Made by a program: the position numbers and the translations under genes
Assembly (NCBI GenBank): GCA_030537565.1
Contig: JAUNVS010000002.1
Span: forward strand, 23,208-69,003
DNA: 45,796 nucleotides
Reading direction: 5' to 3'
Origin: Eubacteriales bacterium
GTDB lineage: Bacteria > Bacillota > Clostridia > Saccharofermentanales > Fastidiosipilaceae
The notes under the pieces: model-generated
The model's input: only the letters and a program-made list of their open reading frames with translations
What the model was told of the DNA's origin: nothing
Databases searched by the model: none
Part shown: piece after piece, positions 1 through 7,917 of the stretch
Layout: every line of letters starts with the position of its first letter
Numbering within the stretch: the first letter of the stretch is position 1

Positions 1-219
1 CTATTAAGAAAACACATGACCTTCCGCGAAGCCGCTAGACAGGCCCGACAGTTGCGGGCGAAATCTCTCATTCTCACCCATTTTTCCGCAGCGATCAAAG
101 ACCCCAGCATCTTTATTGAAAATGCGCGCTCCGAGTTTCCTGAGGTCCGTCTGGCCGAGGATTTGATGCAACTCTCCTATGGTTTTGAAAAGAGAAACGA
201 GGTATCTGACAATGAGTGA
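1..219 (+). CDS. rnz: Ribonuclease Z, C-terminal fragment
   Basis: Only the last 72 codons are in the window; the gene begins upstream and reads open from base 1. The residues HMTFREAA, then LILTHFSA, then an acidic/aromatic stretch ending in AEDLM match the end of RNase Z, the metallo-beta-lactamase endonuclease that matures tRNA 3' ends. In that family the THFS segment follows the last metal ligands and the A-x-DLM end is well conserved. The stop codon overlaps the start of the next gene (ATGAGTGA), so the two are probably co-translated. The adjacent gene is also a tRNA enzyme, which fits. The main metal-binding motifs lie outside the window and cannot be checked. Confidence 0.82.
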   Translation, partial: LLRKHMTFREAARQARQLRAKSLILTHFSAAIKDPSIFIENARSEFPEVRLAEDLMQLSYGFEKRNEVSDNE

Positions 220-1009
220 TCCTGATTTGCTATTCTCCGCCTCAGAGCGCTCAAGCCTACTCCTCGGCCGCGCTGGAATTAAGCGGCTCTCCGAAGCCCG
301 GATAGCCGTCTTTGGCTTAGGCGGTGTCGGGGGCATGGCCGCAGAAGCCCTCTGTCGCAGTCATATCGGGGCCCTGACTCTGATTGATGCCGACGTCCTC
401 AGCGCTTCAAATTTAAATCGTCAAATCATCTCCGACTATAAGAGCATCGGTCAATCAAAGGTCAAGCAGATGGCCGAGCGCCTACGCGCTATTAACCCAG
501 CGATCCAATTGGAGCTCCGTGAAGAATTCATAAGTACCGATAGCAATCTTGACTTTCTGATCGGACACGATTATGTGGTCGACTGCATCGACACAGTCTC
601 TGCGAAGATTGCGATCGCCTCTTATTGCGATCGTCAGTCCCTGCCCTTGATCGCCTGTATGGGGACCGCCAGACGCCTCGATCCCAGTAGGCTCCGCTGC
701 ATGGATCTCTTTGATACGAAAAATGATCCCCTTTGCCGTGTCATGCGACGGGAATTGAGAAAACGTGGGATTAGCAGGCTTGAAATCGTTGCATCGGATG
801 AAGCGCCCCAGGGGGTCAGTCCGAACTGTTTCCCAGGTGAAAAGCGGCTTGGCTCTCTGATTTTCGTTCCGGCCACGGCAGGACTGCGTTTAGCCTCAGA
901 AGTCATCTTTCGCTTAGCCGCGCCACTAAAGGATGAGGCCCTCAGCGACGAGGAGCGCGTTTACCTGGGTGATTCTTCGCTGAAGCCAGAGCTGGATCAA
1001 CCGTCTTAA
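212..1009 (+). CDS. tcdA: tRNA threonylcarbamoyladenosine dehydratase TcdA
   Basis: E1-like ThiF/MoeB-fold enzyme that uses ATP to cyclise t6A37 to ct6A in tRNAs. I take ATG 212 (265 aa): an in-frame ATG at 179 lies inside rnz without a ribosome site, whereas 212 has GAGG about 10 bases upstream and overlaps the rnz stop. Seen in the protein: the nucleotide loop GLGGVGGMAAEAL, then LIDADVLSASNLNRQI, IGQSKV, RLRAINP, VVDCIDTVSAK, and the family-specific LDPSRL...DTKNDPLCRVMRRELRKRGI block. All are typical of TcdA (YgdL) rather than MoeB or ThiF, and no CxxC zinc pairs are visible, as expected for TcdA. The 3' end overlaps the convergent gene on the other strand by 68 bases. Confidence 0.9.
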   Translation: MSDPDLLFSASERSSLLLGRAGIKRLSEARIAVFGLGGVGGMAAEALCRSHIGALTLIDADVLSASNLNRQIISDYKSIGQSKVKQMAERLRAINPAIQLELREEFISTDSNLDFLIGHDYVVDCIDTVSAKIAIASYCDRQSLPLIACMGTARRLDPSRLRCMDLFDTKNDPLCRVMRRELRKRGISRLEIVASDEAPQGVSPNCFPGEKRLGSLIFVPATAGLRLASEVIFRLAAPLKDEALSDEERVYLGDSSLKPELDQPS

Positions 1010-2009
1010 GTTCTTTGAGTCTTCGTATCTCTGGATAGTATCGAATGAGTCGTTTGCGCCGATCCGAAGCCTTTGCATCGAAAACTTTTACATGCTCGCA
1101 GAATTCGTCAAGCGCTTCGAGGCTGTAGTCTGCTTCGCCTTCAATAATTTCAGCGCCACGAAAAATTAGCTGTAAGCGCTCGCAGACCAGGCGTTTGAAG
1201 AGTGGATATTCCTGAAAGACTACTCCATCTAATATAAAGCGAGCGCTGGCTTGCTTCGGGAGCAATGCCGCCAATCGTCTTCCATAGAAAAGCAGTGACT
1301 CAACTTCCTCCCGTAGAAGTTTTAGGGCTAGTCGATCGCGCGCCTCGGCAGCAGCGTATAGTGCATTAAGCAACTTTTGTCTCTGACTCTCCTCGGCGGG
1401 ATGACAGATCAGCCGTTCGAGAAAATCCCTCTGTGATTGACCCTTTGGGATGGACAGATGCTCTAGGATGCCTGTCTCTGCAATCAGGCCATCGAGACTA
1501 TGGAGACAGGCCCGCGAGGCGACTCGGAGCTGATGACTCAACGAAGCCCCTAGTTCAACCCCATCGCCATAGTAGGCGCAGGCGTAGTCTTCCTGACCGT
1601 CATAGGCGATCGCCCCCGCATATAAATCGGAAGCCGAGAGAAGCACATGGGCCTCATCCCGCAATAAAAAGCGCGACATAAACTGCTGGCTGCTACCATA
1701 AAAAATCTTCGCCCGTTGAAAATGGCAACTGAGGTAGTCGAGGACGTACTTCTTAACATCCTTTTGGAGCCCGAGAGCCGCGAGCAAACAAATATGACTA
1801 AACTCGTCAGCTTGGTATTTCTTCTGAACCAATTGATCGAGATTCTCCATCTCAGCACAGAGTGCAGAGGCTGAAACGAAGTTGCTGCATTTTCGCTTAA
1901 TACGCAAACGTTCACTGCGGCGATTCGGCAATCGCCGAATTCGAAGTTGCCACTGCTGTTCCTCCAAGATGATGAGAAGGCAAAGCGGTCTCGAGATCGT
2001 CTCAGGCAT
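942..2009 (-). CDS. BadF/BcrA-type kinase fold protein, probably inactive
   Basis: 355 aa from ATG 2009, chosen because AGGAGG sits 9 bases upstream and ATGCCTGA overlaps the stop of the preceding gene; a longer frame to 2081 has no such support. The middle and C-terminal parts resemble the BadF/BadG/BcrA ATPase and N-acetylglucosamine kinase family. VLLSASDLYAGAIAYDGQ (about 122-139) occupies the place of the phosphate loop (L-GTGS-IAYG-DG), GDGVELG (148-154) that of GDEGSGYWIG, followed by the helix ending in LDG and later AEARDRLALKLL and ARFILDGVVF. The N-terminal phosphate-1 loop (normally DGGGTKT) is missing: residues 9-24 hold only hydrophobic and polar residues. ATP binding is therefore unlikely. 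It is translationally coupled to the threonine-synthase-like gene and its 3' end overlaps tcdA. Family assignment is by fragment resemblance and is moderate. Confidence 0.6.
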   Translation of the reverse strand: MPETISRPLCLLIILEEQQWQLRIRRLPNRRSERLRIKRKCSNFVSASALCAEMENLDQLVQKKYQADEFSHICLLAALGLQKDVKKYVLDYLSCHFQRAKIFYGSSQQFMSRFLLRDEAHVLLSASDLYAGAIAYDGQEDYACAYYGDGVELGASLSHQLRVASRACLHSLDGLIAETGILEHLSIPKGQSQRDFLERLICHPAEESQRQKLLNALYAAAEARDRLALKLLREEVESLLFYGRRLAALLPKQASARFILDGVVFQEYPLFKRLVCERLQLIFRGAEIIEGEADYSLEALDEFCEHVKVFDAKASDRRKRLIRYYPEIRRLKELKTVDPALASAKNHPGKRAPRR

Positions 2010-3696
2010 CGCCCAGAGCCTCCTGTGACTCACAACTCGGCTCTGATGGATCAGACTGGTCAGAAGCGTCCTCCCCGGCATCCATCAAGGCCCCCAGACT
2101 AAAATCAGGACGCGAAGCCAAGTTTAAATAATAGTCCAAGCGCTCAAAATCCAGCGCATGACTCTGTACCCCCTCTGCCTCAAAGGCTTTCAGGATGAAC
2201 TCCGGTAAATCGATGGCGGCCTCATTGGCGAAATTTTCAAGAATCTCGGGTTTCAGTTTTGCTTCACGTCTTGAACGCTCGAATGCCCGAGTCAACTGAC
2301 GCGGGGCACGCAGGGGAGAATATAGGTCGAGGATAACCCGTGCCTCTGACCTACGGCGTGATTTTTGGCGTGCCTCATCGTCTAAGAAACAGAGGGCTGA
2401 ACTTGGATGAAGCAGATGGTCGAAGCGCTCATAGGCTGACTTAATGGCCGCATAAATCTGACCATCCTTATGCGACTGACTCGAATAAAAGGAGCGAATC
2501 GATTTTCGCATGACATCTGAGACTTCAAAACGCTGACGCGTAGTTAATGACTCGAGGATCGACTCCGTCTCATGCTGATCTCGTAAACTCAACTCGAAAA
2601 TAAAACGTTCCAGATTTAAGGGGCGCATCGAATCCTGACTCGAAATCGCAGTGCGCTGTAAGCGCTGAGCCTGGTTGTAGCGACCATTGCGTATTAAATC
2701 GGATGCCGCTCGATTACTCGTCGCTGAGAGATGCATATCTTGAATCTTAAAACCGAGGGCACGCACATAGATCGCCGCAGTCAGGAAATCATAATCCGAC
2801 TCGCTGACGAAAAAGCTAATGGCCTCGGCCTCCTCCCCCTCTCGCTCGTAGAGCAAGACGGCCAGGATCAAAAGCGCAATATGAATCGCCAGATAACCAA
2901 AACTACGAGAACTGACTCGGATCCAATCACGAGCACGTCCATCTTGCGTCAAAGGCCAAAAGGCAATTTCCTGATCTAGTCTTCTTTGGATTTGATCGTG
3001 TTTAGCTGAAAATCGCAATAAGGGCGTCGAAGACCCACTGCCAACAGCTTCGAGAGCCTGCTCGAATTCATCGCCAGACTTACTGCGAGAAAGGATCACG
3101 AGCTCACCTCTAGCACGCGAATGCTCAAAAGCAGATCGACACGTACTCGCCGACTGGCCATCGGAAACAGCGACGTAGAGCGGGGCTGTATTAGAATCCA
3201 TCAATTGCTCGACACATAAATCTGCAAGACTGAAGAAGATTCGGTCGACCAGGTCATGGTAGGAGCCCGTCTCCATATGCCAGAGTTCAAGTAGAAAAGC
3301 ATCTTTTAAACAGGGATTTAAGGGTAAGAACTTCAGCCATGCATTCGTCTCTGGAACGATGTCGAGTGAAGCGAGGTCCAACTCAACGTTGTAAGGTTTG
3401 GAAGCTTCCTGGTGGACGATTTCTGGCATGCCCTGGTACAGTGCCTGGCTTGCCTCGTTCGCGAAGCTTGAGAATATCCGTCGCTGGATCTTCTCTCGCT
3501 CTAGGCTCGGAAAAAAAGCTGCGAGGACCTCAGTGAAAAAAGCCACTGGCCCCTGGTCAATGCATTGCTGCAAGCGCGTTGCAGACAATTCAGGAAGCTC
3601 TTCGGGGACATAGAGGCCGCCATCCTCAGCGCAGTCGGCGAGGAAGACTTTGAGATCAGAACTTTCCTTCGCAGCACGAGTCGAACGATATAACAT
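2002..3696 (-). CDS. Threonine synthase homologue lacking PLP residues
   Basis: 564 aa, start preceded by AGGGAG 8 bases upstream and 2 bases after the folC stop. The whole length aligns by eye to ThrC (PLP fold type II): MLYRSTR and DGGLYVPEELP (25-35), LELWH (136-140), RVSSRSFGYLAIHIA in place of SANSINWGRLLPQ, LGFKIQDMHLSATSNRA in place of MGLPVKKLICASNEN, and SMRPLNLERFIFEL in place of SMDILVSSNLERLLFEL. The chemistry is gone. ELxHGPTxAFKD reads ELWHMETGSYHD, so the PLP lysine is His147; the phosphate-binding ATSGDTG reads AVSDGQS; PTGNFGN reads SESDYDF. An extra C-terminal region follows the usual ThrC end. The frame is open and well initiated, so this looks like a maintained pseudoenzyme rather than a decaying gene. 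It is coupled to folC upstream and the BadF-like gene downstream. Confidence 0.8.
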   Translation of the reverse strand: MLYRSTRAAKESSDLKVFLADCAEDGGLYVPEELPELSATRLQQCIDQGPVAFFTEVLAAFFPSLEREKIQRRIFSSFANEASQALYQGMPEIVHQEASKPYNVELDLASLDIVPETNAWLKFLPLNPCLKDAFLLELWHMETGSYHDLVDRIFFSLADLCVEQLMDSNTAPLYVAVSDGQSASTCRSAFEHSRARGELVILSRSKSGDEFEQALEAVGSGSSTPLLRFSAKHDQIQRRLDQEIAFWPLTQDGRARDWIRVSSRSFGYLAIHIALLILAVLLYEREGEEAEAISFFVSESDYDFLTAAIYVRALGFKIQDMHLSATSNRAASDLIRNGRYNQAQRLQRTAISSQDSMRPLNLERFIFELSLRDQHETESILESLTTRQRFEVSDVMRKSIRSFYSSQSHKDGQIYAAIKSAYERFDHLLHPSSALCFLDDEARQKSRRRSEARVILDLYSPLRAPRQLTRAFERSRREAKLKPEILENFANEAAIDLPEFILKAFEAEGVQSHALDFERLDYYLNLASRPDFSLGALMDAGEDASDQSDPSEPSCESQEALGDA

Positions 3697-3698
3697 GA

Positions 3699-5219
3699 TT
3701 ATTTCTCCCTTTGTTCAGAGGCATGAATTTTTTGATAGGCCTGCTTGATTGGGGCGATACAAAAGAATGATCCAAAGGCGACACTGGCCACCCCAACTTC
3801 CCTAGTGTAGCGGAAATAGGCCTCGATATCTTCTGGGCTAGAGAGCTGTCCAAGCTCTGGCAGCGCTTCACGCAAGCTTCCATTCTCGGACAGCTTGGCT
3901 GACTTTAAAATCCGCCCCTGTTTAACTGCCTCAGTCTCGAGCAAATCGAGCAGTTCGGAAACTGAGAAGCAACGGACTGAAGCCGGCGCCAGGGCATAGA
4001 TCTTTCGAATATTGAGAGTCTTGCACTGGTAGATTGTGCGAATGATCTCCGCATAGGCCTTATCGCGATTAAGGCTTATCAATAGATCGACTGAGCGATT
4101 AGCCAGGATGTCTGATACATTTCGTAAAAGGGAATCCACCGCCTGAGGATTATGGGCACCATCGACAATCAGCATGGGATCTTCGCCGAGGCAGTCGATG
4201 CGCCCTGGGAGATCGGCATGCTGGATGCCCGCAACAAGCTGGTCAAGCCACTCGGATCCTCGCTTCGAAAAGCGAGCGATAAACAGTGGATCGGAGAGAA
4301 TCGCCCGCAGGACTAGACTTGCATTATGTGCCTGAAAATCACCTAATAACCGGGTCTGAAATTCAGCATCAACCCCCGCGAGTTCAAAGCGCTGCCCCCA
4401 AAGCCCAGCATCCAAGCGGCGATAGTCTCGCGACGAAACCCGAGTCAAGTCCAGATCATAGGCTCTGCAGTGTTCAAGAAAAGTTCGATTTACGATCGCA
4501 GCCTCCTCAGGGCTAAGGTTTGTGTCCTCAGGCTCGTAGAGGAAGACGCGCGACTTAGGCCGAATGATTCCCGCCTTTTGAGCAGCGATCTCGGAAATCG
4601 TATTGCCTAAGATCTGACAGTGATCATAGGAGATCGGTCCAATGAGAACCGTCTTCTGCGAAAGAATCACATTGGTCGCATCCCAGAGCCCACCCAGCCC
4701 CGTCTCAAAGACAATCACCTCCGCCTCACGCTTCGAAAAAAAGAGGATGGCAATCAGGGTAAGATAATGAAAATGCGAGTAATTACTGCGATCAAATCCG
4801 AGCAAGTCAATCGCCATGAAGATGCGAGCCAAGTATTCGATGCACTCGCGCTCTGAAATCTCGACCTCAGCTGGAGACTTCTCAGCAGCGATATAAGCCT
4901 CTCGCCCCGAATAAAAGCGAATTCGTTCACCGAAGCGTTCCACATAAGGGGAGGTGAAGAGGCCTACACGGAGGCCACTGAAGGCAAGACAGGCCGCCGC
5001 ATATGCTGCGATCGATCCCTTCGCGTTACTCCCCGCAATGTGGTAGACATAGAGCTCCCGATCTGGGTCACCCCAGAACTCCAGTATAGAACGCAGTTCA
5101 GCCTGCATCTGTCCTGGATTCAATGAAGCGGGCTTCATCTGAAAAAACGAGTCTCGCCAGTAGGTCTCGGCGGCTCTCAATGCCGATTCATCGAGCTGAT
5201 CCATCGCTCCTGCTACCAT
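3699..5219 (-). CDS. folC: Folylpolyglutamate synthase-like Mur ligase
   Basis: 506 aa, longer than the usual 420-430. FolC adds glutamate to (dihydro)folates and in many bacteria also makes dihydrofolate. Motifs in order: ATP loop HIAGSNAKGS (usual GTNGKGS, with Ala for Gly but Lys and Ser kept), LFTSPYVERFGERI, FETGLGGLWDATNVI, SYDHCQILGNTISEIAAQKAGII with the Lys that is carbamylated in Mur ligases, LPGRI and VDGAHNPQAVDSL. All key residues appear present, so I consider it active, although substitutions near the ATP loop make it a divergent member. ATG 5219 has GGAGG 8 bases upstream; the next ATG at 5204 has its AGGAG too close. First of a three-gene block with the ThrC-like and BadF-like genes. 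Confidence 0.83.
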   Translation of the reverse strand: MVAGAMDQLDESALRAAETYWRDSFFQMKPASLNPGQMQAELRSILEFWGDPDRELYVYHIAGSNAKGSIAAYAAACLAFSGLRVGLFTSPYVERFGERIRFYSGREAYIAAEKSPAEVEISERECIEYLARIFMAIDLLGFDRSNYSHFHYLTLIAILFFSKREAEVIVFETGLGGLWDATNVILSQKTVLIGPISYDHCQILGNTISEIAAQKAGIIRPKSRVFLYEPEDTNLSPEEAAIVNRTFLEHCRAYDLDLTRVSSRDYRRLDAGLWGQRFELAGVDAEFQTRLLGDFQAHNASLVLRAILSDPLFIARFSKRGSEWLDQLVAGIQHADLPGRIDCLGEDPMLIVDGAHNPQAVDSLLRNVSDILANRSVDLLISLNRDKAYAEIIRTIYQCKTLNIRKIYALAPASVRCFSVSELLDLLETEAVKQGRILKSAKLSENGSLREALPELGQLSSPEDIEAYFRYTREVGVASVAFGSFFCIAPIKQAYQKIHASEQREK

Positions 5220-5298
5220 CCACTAGTCCTCCACCTGATCGTCCCACTAGTTTAACAAATTCGAGAGGCTAGGCTCACGAAACATGAGCGTGCTCCTC

Positions 5299-6081
5299 CT
5301 ATCGGCGTCGACGTGTTGAATCCGCTGATTTCGAGCGTGGATGAATCCAAGATCGCAACAAAATGATCAAGAGGATCAGGACGATTGCAAGCACGAGAAT
5401 GATCACGATCAGGAGCATCGGACTCTGCTGGCGTTCCATCGGAAGAGCTTGAGGGAATGTTGCCCCCTGATTTGTACTAACTGGATTAGAAAGTTCGGCC
5501 TCACGACTTTCTTCAACGAGCTCATCTGGGTCGGGATTGGAATAGGCATAGTCACCTAAGTCCCCCGGACTACGGAGATAGGAAGACTCCTCTGCTGGTC
5601 TCTCCCCCTCAATCTTCAAAAGACCGACCTGATAAAACGGGGTCACCGACAGCAACTCGCCACTCGGACGTATCGCTGAGCTTGTTTCGAGAATGAGATC
5701 ACTATAGCCTGGCTTAAGGCCTCTAAAGCGCAGCTCACCAACGACATCGAAGCTTCCATCATTGGCTCCAATTCCCTCAAGAGTCAGACGGATGCCGTCC
5801 GATTGATTTTCGCTCGTCACCTTTAAATGGGAATCTACGGGCGTAAAGCCTAGAAATTCAAAGATATTCGAATCATATCGCAGCGTGAAGTCTATGCGTC
5901 CAAGCTCACTCAATCGCGCAGATTTCAATGCAATCCGGGCCTCTTCGCCATCATAAATACTGTCACTGATCGCCTCCAAGCTGAACTGAACCTGCATATC
6001 TGCAAGTAGGATACTGCGACCATAGCCAAGGACAATCAGAACAGCGAGGCAAAACTTCAGGAAAACAAATCGCGTCCTCAT
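5299..6081 (-). CDS. Membrane-anchored cohesin-domain protein
   Basis: 260 aa. N-terminal signal peptide (hydrophobic about 8-22, then an ALA/ADM-type region), a single beta-sandwich domain about 30-165, a Ser/Glu/Asp/Pro-rich spacer, a strongly hydrophobic C-terminal helix (about 221-243) and a basic tail RSKSADSTRRRR. The pattern ALKSARLSELGRIDFTLRYD, NIFEFLGFTP, GELRFRGLKPG and SDLILETSS is typical of cohesin/carbohydrate-binding-like sandwiches in which 'L-x-E-L-G-x-x-D-F-x-L-x-Y-D' opens the fold. It would display a cohesin on the outer face of the membrane. No dockerin partner was recognised in the window. The start follows the glucosaminidase stop by one base, with GAGAGG 7-9 bases upstream, so it is co-expressed with that wall enzyme. 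Confidence 0.68.
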   Translation of the reverse strand: MRTRFVFLKFCLAVLIVLGYGRSILLADMQVQFSLEAISDSIYDGEEARIALKSARLSELGRIDFTLRYDSNIFEFLGFTPVDSHLKVTSENQSDGIRLTLEGIGANDGSFDVVGELRFRGLKPGYSDLILETSSAIRPSGELLSVTPFYQVGLLKIEGERPAEESSYLRSPGDLGDYAYSNPDPDELVEESREAELSNPVSTNQGATFPQALPMERQQSPMLLIVIILVLAIVLILLIILLRSWIHPRSKSADSTRRRR

Positions 6082-6082
6082 C

Positions 6083-7891
6083 TCAGTTCACCTCTCGATC
6101 ATGAAGAATAGTCGCTGGATGTGGAGCAAGTTCATCCGGCATATTGGTGTAGACTGGGATCAAAAAGCGAATCGCCTCATCAAGCATGCCAGCCTGTTGA
6201 TAGGTTTTATACTGATGGTATCCCTCAACTTCAGGGGCAAGTACTGAGCCCATGTACTGATGCCAGTAGCCTGGAAAATCCCCCTTAACATCCCATTTTT
6301 GGAAATAGATCGTATCCTGACCCTCATCGACGTACTGGCTCTTAATCCATTTCAAAGCTCCCCGGAGTGCCTTTTCCCGACTATTCCAGGGAAGTTCATA
6401 GGCCAGTTTCTCATCTTCACTGAGGCCAGTGTTATAGCCCATCGCATAATAGATTGCATTAATCGCAGCACCGTCTGGGCGCGAGACATTCGGATACGCG
6501 CCAATATTTGCAAAATTATAATAGCGCTCTACAGGTGGCGCTAAACTCGCTTCTGGATTGGCTGAGAGCTCACGCTTAAATTGTTTGTATTTCGCAGGAA
6601 GGTCGGCGCCCCTCGACTTCAGCTGGGCCTCATAGCGCTGCAGGGCCTGACGCTGCTCCTCGGGCGACATAAGTGTAATCGACGCCTCGCCGACGTGGAT
6701 TGGAAGACAGTACGGGTCGATCAGCCCCTGTGCGGCATTGGTAATCCGACTACCGATACCGACTTCATTCTTTATCCGCGTTGCAAAGGTATAGGCGTTA
6801 AAATCGAGAGTCTTACATGTCTCGAAGAGAATCGAACTGAGATCTCTGAGGTCCTCGTTATCTTCGAAGAGGAGTCGGACCCCCTCTTCGGTCTGCCCCT
6901 CACCAGCCGCCATCGACTCAAATTGAAAGATCTCCTCCTCGTGGAGAAAGTTTCTCGGATCGAGGAAGTAAGCGGTCGCCTCCCGATTGATCGAGACATA
7001 ACCGCCCCCATCATAGACCTTTTGATTTTTAGCCATCGCCTGCGATCCAGGCGTATGCGCCGATGGCACAATTAGATTGCGACCATCGATGCTGCACTCA
7101 CTCTCAACACTAGCCTCGAAATCAGCCGCCAATTCGACCGCTTCAAATTTCCACTTTGGATGATCTCGATGAAGGGCTCGAAGATACGGTTTGTAGGACT
7201 CAGGAAAGGCAAGCAAGTCATTTTCAAAGAGGAGATCATCACTGATCTGTACATCCCCTGTGGATTTGGCAAAGGGATCGGCCTCCAAACGCTCAAAATT
7301 GGGATCAGCGAATAAGTATAGCCACTGATTGTAGGCATAGATCCGATACCAAGCTTCTCCCTCACTGTTACTTGCGATTCCCTGAACGCGTAACACAGAA
7401 TTTGCAGGTAATGAGGCCACGAGTGTGGATTCCGTTGTCGCTTGACTTCTCAAATTGTAATTAATATTCGTACGAAGATAGTCGCCTCGAACAGCCAATT
7501 CCGCTGGCCAGTCTTCAACCGCTTCGTCTTCATCGATCTTAATCTCCAGTCCTGTGCTACTCTCTCCAGACTCCTCCTCGCTCTCATCCACATCGGATGC
7601 TGGTGAATCCGTTTCTGAACTGCTCTCCCCTGGATCTGAGTCCTGTGTAGTCTCAGCCGCCCTGCTCGCACTAAGCTCGACTCTCGCATCGGTGCTGGGC
7701 TCAGAAAACAAGCCCTGTGTTGGCTCGCCCTGAAGTGAGGCCAGATGTGCCTGACGCTGCTGTTTTAACTGCCAAAAACGCGCGATGATTAACAAGACCA
7801 GTAGGATGAACATCGCAATTAGGAGACGGAAGAGATTTCGATAACGCCTCTGTCTCACACGTAGCTTGGCATCAGCCCTCTGTTTCGACAT
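6083..7891 (-). CDS. Membrane-anchored N-acetylglucosaminidase (autolysin)
   Basis: 602 aa. A basic cytosolic tip, one membrane helix (about 20-40), an acidic Ser/Glu linker (60-130), an SH3-like domain (about 133-200: YLRTNINYNLRSQATTESTLVASLPANSVLRV), then a glucosaminidase region of the clostridial type. Diagnostic segments are GGYVSINREATAYFLDPRNFL (297-315), IFQFE, FATRIKNEVG (369-378, containing the probable catalytic Glu376), YYNFANIGAYP, LPWNSREKALRGALKWI, GQDTIYFQKWD and WHQYMGSVLAPEVEG. It should cleave the GlcNAc-beta-1,4-MurNAc bond of peptidoglycan outside the membrane. Catalytic Glu and the downstream Tyr/Asn region are retained. The start has only a weak, distant AGGAG. It lies between pcrA and the cohesin gene in one operon. 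Confidence 0.82.
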   Translation of the reverse strand: MSKQRADAKLRVRQRRYRNLFRLLIAMFILLVLLIIARFWQLKQQRQAHLASLQGEPTQGLFSEPSTDARVELSASRAAETTQDSDPGESSSETDSPASDVDESEEESGESSTGLEIKIDEDEAVEDWPAELAVRGDYLRTNINYNLRSQATTESTLVASLPANSVLRVQGIASNSEGEAWYRIYAYNQWLYLFADPNFERLEADPFAKSTGDVQISDDLLFENDLLAFPESYKPYLRALHRDHPKWKFEAVELAADFEASVESECSIDGRNLIVPSAHTPGSQAMAKNQKVYDGGGYVSINREATAYFLDPRNFLHEEEIFQFESMAAGEGQTEEGVRLLFEDNEDLRDLSSILFETCKTLDFNAYTFATRIKNEVGIGSRITNAAQGLIDPYCLPIHVGEASITLMSPEEQRQALQRYEAQLKSRGADLPAKYKQFKRELSANPEASLAPPVERYYNFANIGAYPNVSRPDGAAINAIYYAMGYNTGLSEDEKLAYELPWNSREKALRGALKWIKSQYVDEGQDTIYFQKWDVKGDFPGYWHQYMGSVLAPEVEGYHQYKTYQQAGMLDEAIRFLIPVYTNMPDELAPHPATILHDREVN

Positions 7892-7917
7892 AGTCAGAAT
7901 GTGCCTTTCTCCTAGAC

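Noticed and set aside
1433-1681. Small Arg/His-rich plus-strand frame within the BadF-like gene
   Set aside because: Antisense shadow with no ribosome site; the minus-strand frame has both a site and family resemblance.
3699-5219. FolC as a further pseudoenzyme
   Set aside because: The ATP loop is GSNAKGS rather than GTNGKGS, but the Lys, Ser, Glu of GLGG, DH, KAGI lysine and DGAHNP are all present, so activity is plausible.
6581-7075. 164-codon plus-strand frame opposite the glucosaminidase
   Set aside because: Lies antisense to the conserved INREATAYFLDPRNFL region and has no ribosome site.
6083-7891. Glucosaminidase as a further pseudoenzyme
   Set aside because: The divergent sequence keeps RIKNEVG with the expected catalytic Glu and the downstream conserved blocks.
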